Source: Bradysia coprophila
Lineage: Eukaryota; Arthropoda; Insecta; Diptera; Sciaridae
Length of the DNA stretch: 64,000 nt
Assembly: GCF_014529535.1 (NCBI RefSeq)
Contig: NW_023503927.1
Span: 372,001-436,000 of the forward strand
Direction of reading: 5' to 3'
Shown piece after piece: positions 58,833-64,000 of this stretch. Below the pieces are notes generated by a model. That model was not told where the DNA came from. It saw nothing but the letters and a program-made list of their open reading frames with translations, and did not search any database. The first letter of the stretch is position 1. Every line of letters starts with the position of its first letter. The translations under genes were made by a program, and so were the position numbers.

Positions 58833-59137
58833 TGATATGCGTTTTTAATGTTAAACCACTTTGATTGACGGTTGATACAATAATGAATTTATTTAATAAT
58901 GTATTTTGTCGCCAAGCATGCATTTACATTTCATTATGCATGTTGGGCTCGTAATTGCAGTGCATCATAATATTCGCACTACACTTCCTTCCTTCAGAAA
59001 GTGACAAAATATAACAGAATTTTGTCACGTATTATTTCGTATTTCAAACTCTTAAATTTTTATGTCTCTCAATTATTTTCCGGAATTATTTTTAGGTTTT
59101 ATATTTTCTTAAACTAAACATTTATGCATGATTCACA
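58833..59137 (-). repeat. 3' LTR, 305 bp
   Basis: On + it runs from TGATATGCG to GATTCACA; on the element strand it begins TGTGAATC and ends GCATATCA, the usual TG...CA. It directly follows the purine tract. Confidence 0.75.
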
Positions 59138-59144
59138 CCTTACT

Positions 59145-59188
<44 letters not shown>
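59138..59188 (-). promoter_or_regulatory. Polypurine tract of the LTR retrotransposon
   Basis: On the minus strand a run of about 36 A is followed by GAAGTAAGG immediately before the LTR TG. Such a tract primes plus-strand DNA synthesis. The A run is unusually long and may be a replication-slippage product. Confidence 0.65.
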
Positions 59189-59190
<2 letters not shown>

Positions 59191-59309
59191 GATTTATTTA
59201 TTTTTCATATTTTCTTAAACTAAATAAGTAAAAATGTAGAAATTATATTCAAATTGTATTTGAGCATGGTATTTTATTTTCTTGAAGTATTAATTAATAA
59301 ATCATAAAA

Positions 59310-62300
59310 TTATTTTAAAATTTGATATTCATATGGAACTTTTCTTATTCTATTTTTATGGATTTCTTTCATTTTATTAGTAATTCTATCCTTAAGAACT
59401 ACGTTGGTTTCTTTAATTTCTACCACCACGAATGGACCGAGATAAGTATTTTCGTGCTTTTGTTTTCTGGCGTCATTAGTGACAACAACTAGATCGCCGA
59501 TATTCAATTTTATCGGTACTGATTTTCTATCATAGATTGCTTTATACCTAAGTTTTGCTTTTTTCAACAATTCCCGTGCATGGGAATGAGCCAATTGAAG
59601 TTTGAACTTGATTTCTTTCACGTAATCATCATGGTTGTATAAGGGGTCAATGGTGTCACTTCTGACACAATCTATTGTAGGAGGTATTTTGCCGAAAACG
59701 AGTTCATATGGTGAGTATTTAAACTCAAAAGATGTATTAGGAGTCGTATTGTATGCGAATAGAAAATATCGAAGAAGATCATCCCAATCTTGACCTCCAT
59801 TTGGCAAACAAGTTCGCAAATACTCATTAAAGGAACGATGATTCCTTTCAATAGATCCGACTGTCTGATGTCTGTGTGGTGTGGAAAATGATTGTTTCAA
59901 TTTCAACAATTCGGTCACATGCTTGAAAATCTCATTTTTGTACTCTTTTCCCAAATCACTCAAAATTTCCAGAGGAATACCAAAAATCAGAATACAATTG
60001 TTCACAAATTCTCTAGCGAGAGTAACGGCTTCCTTGTTTGGTATTGGTACTGCTATTACATACTTCGTAAGGTCACAAATAATAGTGAGAGCGTAACGGT
60101 TTCCGGATTCGGAGAGATTTAATGGACCAATTGTGTCTATAACCAGCTTATCAAATGGCTTCAATGGAGTTTCTGTAAGTACTACAGGCTCTTTATTTCC
60201 GACTTTGATTTTGTTCAATAAACATTTTTCACACTGTTTTACATATCGAGCTACATCGCGTGACATTCCCTTCCATAAATAATATTGTCTCAACTTAGCT
60301 AATAAACGTTTTTGACCTGGGTGTCCTCCCATAGTCAAATCATCATGAAATTTCTCAACCAACGACATTTGTTCCGCTTTATCTTTTATTTCTTTTGGAG
60401 ATGGAATTATTAAAATAAAGAGTTTTTTAAGAATTTTATTTGCAACGTTTTTAAACTCTTGGGCTGTATACAGGTTAAATAGGATATCCTTGTCTTTTAT
60501 CATCATTTTATTTATATTCAATTCAATGGCTTTCCTTTCGAGTTTTGAAAAAATAGTTTCGAGAAAAAATTTCTCATTTCCCGTCAGAGATACGTCTATC
60601 TCTATTTTGGATTGAGCCCTTTTTCTTTTATTTACCTGTTTATTTTCATTATCTTTGTCAAAGTGCACTTTTATTGTAGCCCTATCTTTTTCAAATTCAG
60701 TAATCATTAGCGGCAACCTTCCATCTCCTGATCCTTTCAATATGTCAAAAGTCTTTGGTTCAGCAATTTTGGTTTTTTCATGCATTTTATCGTCGTTAGT
60801 TTCTTTTTCTTTATTTTCCTTAATTCTATTAGACATAGACCGAGTTGTAACGGCTAAAATTTTCCGCGTCAATATTTTTATCGATTTTAATTCGTCAATG
60901 TGGATTCGAGAGAGGGCATCGGCTACGACATTTTCCTTTCCTTTAATATGTTCTATCACAAAATTACATTCTTCTAAATCAAGCCGAATTCGCGTCAACC
61001 GTGACGACGGATCTTTTAAACTAAACAAGTAAATCAACGACTTGTGATCTGACTTGACCGTAAAAAACGTGTCATAAACATAGGGCCGAAAATGTTTTAT
61101 AGCCCAGTGAATTGCGATAAGTTCTTGTTCCTTGGTTATTTTATTTATTTCGCCCCTCGTAAATGGTTTGGACGCAAAAGCGATGGGTTTTTCAACACCA
61201 TCGAAAATCTGACTTAGCACTGCCCCACATGCAAACTGAGACGCGTCGGTGGTTATTATGAACGGTTTACTGAAATCAGGATAGGCTAAAACTGGTGGAT
61301 TCACTAGCATCTTTTTAATTTTATCGAAAGATTCTTGGCATTCATCCGACCAAGCAAATAACGCTGTCTTTCTAGTAAGTTTATTCAAAGGTCTGCAGAG
61401 TGCAGCAAAATTTTTCAGAAATCGTCTATAGTAATTGGCAAATGCCACAAAACGTTTCACAGCGTCTTTATCCTTCGGAATTGGATAATCTAAAACACAT
61501 CTCAACTTTTCAGAATCGGGCAGAATCCCATTGGCCGTACACCTGTGACCCAAATAGACAACTTCGGGTCTAAAAAACTTGCATTTCAGAGGGTTCAATT
61601 TTAAATTTTTGTCTCTACAAATTTTAAAAACGCTTTCTAGGTTTTTAAGATGATGCTTCACTGAATTACCTATCACGATCAAATCATCTAAATATAAAAA
61701 ATATTGGATCTGAGTGGCTCCTGAGAAAGCCAACGACATCATTCTGGAGAATGAATTAGGGCTGACGTTCAATCCAAACGGTAGGACTTTCCATCTGTAA
61801 TGTCCCTTGTCTGTGCTAAATGAAGTAATGTCACGTGACCCTTCTTCTAATGGGATCTGGTGGAATCCCGAAAATAAATCGAGAACCGAAAAAAACTTCG
61901 CTCGACCTAAGCTATCGAGAATCTCGTCAATTCTGGGGAGCGGGAACTTGTCCGCTATCAATTTTTTATTTACAAGGCGGTAGTCGACACACATCCGCCA
62001 ACGCTTTTTACCTTCAATCGCTGGTTTTGGCACTAAAATCAAAGGACTGTTGAAGTCCGAACAACTAGGTTCAATTAAATCGTCTTTCAATAATTTCTCG
62101 ACTTGTGCATTTATCTCTTCTTTTTGGCTATGCGGTAGCCTGTAATTCTTGACATAGATTGGATTGTCATCTTTAATACGCAACTTTTGTGTATAGAAAT
62201 TATTAATAGACATTTTGTCATCACTCAAGGCAAAAACATCAGAAAATTTCATGCATAGATCCACTAAATCTGACTTCACGTATTCAGGCACTCCTTTTCC

Positions 62301-63023
62301 CACTAAACGAGCTATTTCTAAATTCCTCTTGCTGTCTACATTTTTCACATCATCTAACGAATATACCTCGTAATTAGACAAATTTTCGGATTCAGGGACA
62401 GCATTCTTGATCTTAACAACATCATTTGTCAAATTCATAACACGTAAAAAAGGTTTTTCGGGATTAAATATCGAACGGGCAATTAGTACCCCTGGCATAA
62501 TTTCATGAGGATGTATTACTTTGTCTTCATACGAAGAAATATTCTTTGAAACTTTAAAATATCGAATTACTTCGCACCTTGGTGGGATCGTAAAGATATC
62601 CCTGTCTGGACCTTCACAAATATTTATAATTTCAGAGAAATCAAAAGCATTAACTGTGAGAGTCATTGTACCATAGTCAATATTACAATCAAATCGTTTG
62701 AGGAAGTCTCTTCCCAATATTCCGCACACCGGAATTTCAAAATCGTGCGGCACAACGTGTACCTTATGCAACACCCATCTGGTACCTAAACGAACTTCTA
62801 CAAGTGTAGTTCCTAGGGATGTTATCACTTGATCTGTGATACCCTTTATGTAAATTATATCTTTATTATTCAAATTAATCGGATTCCTTATTTCACCCTC
62901 TTTCACAACGGATATATCTGCTTGTGTATCTAACAAAAATTGGACTTCTTCAGGAGAAAGGTTTGTCAAAACATTGACATAGTCCTCGAAACTAGGATTT
63001 ACATTGAAGATTGTGTGGATTCG
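59310..63023 (-). CDS. pol: Pol polyprotein: protease, reverse transcriptase, RNase H, integrase
   Basis: An uninterrupted frame of about 1,237 codons runs from the gag overlap. Domains in order: aspartic protease with FLLDTQADISV (DTQAD instead of the usual DTGA); RT with LPFGLNVSPNSF and the catalytic YLDD; RNase H with ITTDASQFACGAVLSQ and the tail H; and integrase with an HHCC zinc site (H..GGHPGQKRLLAKL..C..C). The integrase Asp/Asp/Glu triad lies in VIDTIGP, LSDLGKEY and SIERNH, and a C-terminal domain (LGPFVVVEIKETNVVL) follows. The domain order with integrase last is Ty3/Gypsy. No stop or frameshift was found, so it may be a young copy. Confidence 0.93.
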   Translation of the reverse strand, partial: RIHTIFNVNPSFEDYVNVLTNLSPEEVQFLLDTQADISVVKEGEIRNPINLNNKDIIYIKGITDQVITSLGTTLVEVRLGTRWVLHKVHVVPHDFEIPVCGILGRDFLKRFDCNIDYGTMTLTVNAFDFSEIINICEGPDRDIFTIPPRCEVIRYFKVSKNISSYEDKVIHPHEIMPGVLIARSIFNPEKPFLRVMNLTNDVVKIKNAVPESENLSNYEVYSLDDVKNVDSKRNLEIARLVGKGVPEYVKSDLVDLCMKFSDVFALSDDKMSINNFYTQKLRIKDDNPIYVKNYRLPHSQKEEINAQVEKLLKDDLIEPSCSDFNSPLILVPKPAIEGKKRWRMCVDYRLVNKKLIADKFPLPRIDEILDSLGRAKFFSVLDLFSGFHQIPLEEGSRDITSFSTDKGHYRWKVLPFGLNVSPNSFSRMMSLAFSGATQIQYFLYLDDLIVIGNSVKHHLKNLESVFKICRDKNLKLNPLKCKFFRPEVVYLGHRCTANGILPDSEKLRCVLDYPIPKDKDAVKRFVAFANYYRRFLKNFAALCRPLNKLTRKTALFAWSDECQESFDKIKKMLVNPPVLAYPDFSKPFIITTDASQFACGAVLSQIFDGVEKPIAFASKPFTRGEINKITKEQELIAIHWAIKHFRPYVYDTFFTVKSDHKSLIYLFSLKDPSSRLTRIRLDLEECNFVIEHIKGKENVVADALSRIHIDELKSIKILTRKILAVTTRSMSNRIKENKEKETNDDKMHEKTKIAEPKTFDILKGSGDGRLPLMITEFEKDRATIKVHFDKDNENKQVNKRKRAQSKIEIDVSLTGNEKFFLETIFSKLERKAIELNINKMMIKDKDILFNLYTAQEFKNVANKILKKLFILIIPSPKEIKDKAEQMSLVEKFHDDLTMGGHPGQKRLLAKLRQYYLWKGMSRDVARYVKQCEKCLLNKIKVGNKEPVVLTETPLKPFDKLVIDTIGPLNLSESGNRYALTIICDLTKYVIAVPIPNKEAVTLAREFVNNCILIFGIPLEILSDLGKEYKNEIFKHVTELLKLKQSFSTPHRHQTVGSIERNHRSFNEYLRTCLPNGGQDWDDLLRYFLFAYNTTPNTSFEFKYSPYELVFGKIPPTIDCVRSDTIDPLYNHDDYVKEIKFKLQLAHSHARELLKKAKLRYKAIYDRKSVPIKLNIGDLVVVTNDARKQKHENTYLGPFVVVEIKETNVVLKDRITNKMKEIHKNRIRKVPYEYQILK

Positions 63024-64000
63024 CCCCCCAGAGTCAGCTGGGGGTACGGGCAGTTTTCCGACATGTACCTGACATTCTGATGATTATTTGAATTACCTCT
63101 ATTGTAACTTTTTCCACGATAATTTCCCCTATTGTAGCCACGAGAGTAATTTTGACCATAATTATTTCCTTGTTTACCCCGTCCGTTACCTCTAAAATTA
63201 TTATAATGTCCGCGACCTCTACCATAATTTCCACGATTCCCATATCTATTGAATCTTTTATTATAAAAAATATGTGCCTTATTGGTTGCCTGTTCAGTCG
63301 TGACAGCTAAAAACTTTGAAGTCACCTCATTCATATTTTGGAAATCAGCGGCTTGAAGAACCGTTTTAACTTGAGAATTACCAGAGTTCATAATTAATGA
63401 CCTAACAGCTGCGGTCACGGACTGAGATTCAGCAAGTGGAGGTGGCATCCCCTCATTCAAAAAAGCCATACGCAAAGAAGTTGTCACTTCTTCGATCTCT
63501 TTTACAAAATCTCCGGGTGTCTTATTAGCTTGCTTCAATGCCATTAACTTGGCGTCCACTACTTTAGACGAATCGCCTTTTACGCTTCTCCTGATCGCAT
63601 CTATAACCTTTTGAACTGTATCTTCCGTGCTAATCATCGGAACAGCCAAATCAGACAGTTTAGTTTTAATAAGGCCCACTGCAACAGCTTCGTTCGCTCC
63701 TGCATCTTCTTTTAGCAATTCACACGCGCTGATGAATTTATGCAATTTTCCTATGGATCCATCGAATTCTGGGATCAATTTAGAATACGTATTCAACAAT
63801 TGACTTTTCGCTTCCTGTGCCATGTTTACACGAGAGTTTTGAGAATTATTGTCTGAATTATCACTTGAATTATCTCCCACTCGAATTTTCACTTGACTAT
63901 CATTAACCAATTCCCACCTATTTGAACTGAACTCATATGACAAATTCAATCTTTCTAAACACGAAATAAATCTTACTTTAATATATTCAATAAACTCCAA
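62999..64000 (-). CDS. gag: Gag protein, partial (runs off the window)
   Basis: The frame is open for 333 codons to TAA at 62999. It shows a capsid-like helical part (SQLLNTYSKLIPEFDGSIGK, LHKFISACELL). The C-terminus is rich in RG/NRG/YGR motifs (GNRGNYGRGRGHYNNFRGNG) and has no CCHC knuckle; it probably binds RNA through Arg/Gly repeats. It overlaps the pol frame. Confidence 0.85.
   Translation of the reverse strand: MEFIEYIKVRFISCLERLNLSYEFSSNRWELVNDSQVKIRVGDNSSDNSDNNSQNSRVNMAQEAKSQLLNTYSKLIPEFDGSIGKLHKFISACELLKEDAGANEAVAVGLIKTKLSDLAVPMISTEDTVQKVIDAIRRSVKGDSSKVVDAKLMALKQANKTPGDFVKEIEEVTTSLRMAFLNEGMPPPLAESQSVTAAVRSLIMNSGNSQVKTVLQAADFQNMNEVTSKFLAVTTEQATNKAHIFYNKRFNRYGNRGNYGRGRGHYNNFRGNGRGKQGNNYGQNYSRGYNRGNYRGKSYNRGNSNNHQNVRYMSENCPYPQLTLGGESTQSSM
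63023..63029 (-). promoter_or_regulatory. Candidate -1 frameshift heptamer GGGGGGC at the gag-pol overlap
   Basis: In gag phase the codons are CTG GGG GGC, so the heptamer G_GGG_GGC fits X_XXY_YYZ. A -1 slip leads to CGA ATC CAC and on into the open pol frame, while gag ends eight codons later at TAA. Downstream RNA structure was not assessed. Confidence 0.65.

Larger units (their letters stand above)
58833..64000 (-). mobile_element. Ty3/Gypsy LTR retrotransposon, minus strand, left part in window
   Basis: In element orientation (right to left) the window shows gag, a frameshift junction, pol, a purine tract and the 3' LTR. It is inserted into the LINE at 58832; the flanking TACGG/ACGG is one copy of the expected target duplication. 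The 5' LTR, primer site and gag start lie beyond 64000. No envelope frame is visible between pol and the LTR. Gag without a CCHC knuckle and the DTQAD protease motif recall the mdg1/412 type, which is inference. Confidence 0.9.

Overview
This window is AT-rich eukaryotic DNA, almost certainly from an insect and most likely a nematoceran fly of the fungus-gnat type. The order and family are inferred from gene families and repeat style, not from a marker. Host genes have short introns (about 50-70 bp, GT...AG) and match typical fly families. These are a painless-type TRPA channel, a CYP9-like cytochrome P450, an S28 serine-peptidase homologue of the K12H4.7/PRCP kind, a small secreted leucine-rich-repeat protein, and two related small multi-pass membrane proteins.

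Region 1-28.7 kb is the gene-bearing half. In order it holds: a decayed membrane-protein paralogue (1154-1602, -); a 1.4-kb foldback repeat (2496-3871); the S28 peptidase homologue, six exons (6304-8296, +), whose catalytic Ser is Ala; the intact membrane paralogue, three exons (9512-10148, -); a poly-G-bearing MITE (10532-11366); the P450, four exons (13254-15426, -); the LRR protein (18274-18976, -); the TRPA channel (23750-27107, -); and a hAT-type MITE with a perfect 8-bp target duplication (27720-28176). Hairpin MITEs fill most of the intergenic space.

Region 29-52 kb is a stack of nested insertions. The base is a 21-bp minisatellite (29019-33069 and 51440-52009) whose commonest variants are silent in one reading frame, (EYNQPPV)n. 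A non-LTR retrotransposon (33070-36551 and 51152-51439) sits inside that array. Inside its ORF2 sits one 14,592-bp DNA transposon (36552-51143) with about 600-bp inverted ends, an 8-bp target duplication and TAG tips. It carries a hAT-like transposase candidate (691 aa), a DUF4806 protein, a ribosomal-protein-L22e-like protein, and a higher-order array of hairpin-forming 47-bp repeats. MITEs and tRNA-derived SINE-like units have inserted into it in turn.

Region 52-64 kb is transposon only. It holds a 3.1-kb foldback element with arms of about 850 bp (52240-55329), then a second non-LTR element with ORF1 and ORF2 overlapping at TAATG and broken by frameshifts (about 55450-58832). That element is cut by a Ty3/Gypsy LTR retrotransposon on the minus strand (58833 to beyond 64000), whose Gag and Pol frames overlap at a GGGGGGC slippery heptamer.

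The host genes show no common pathway. The most striking items are the giant hAT-like element with its cargo and the protein-like minisatellite it is nested in.
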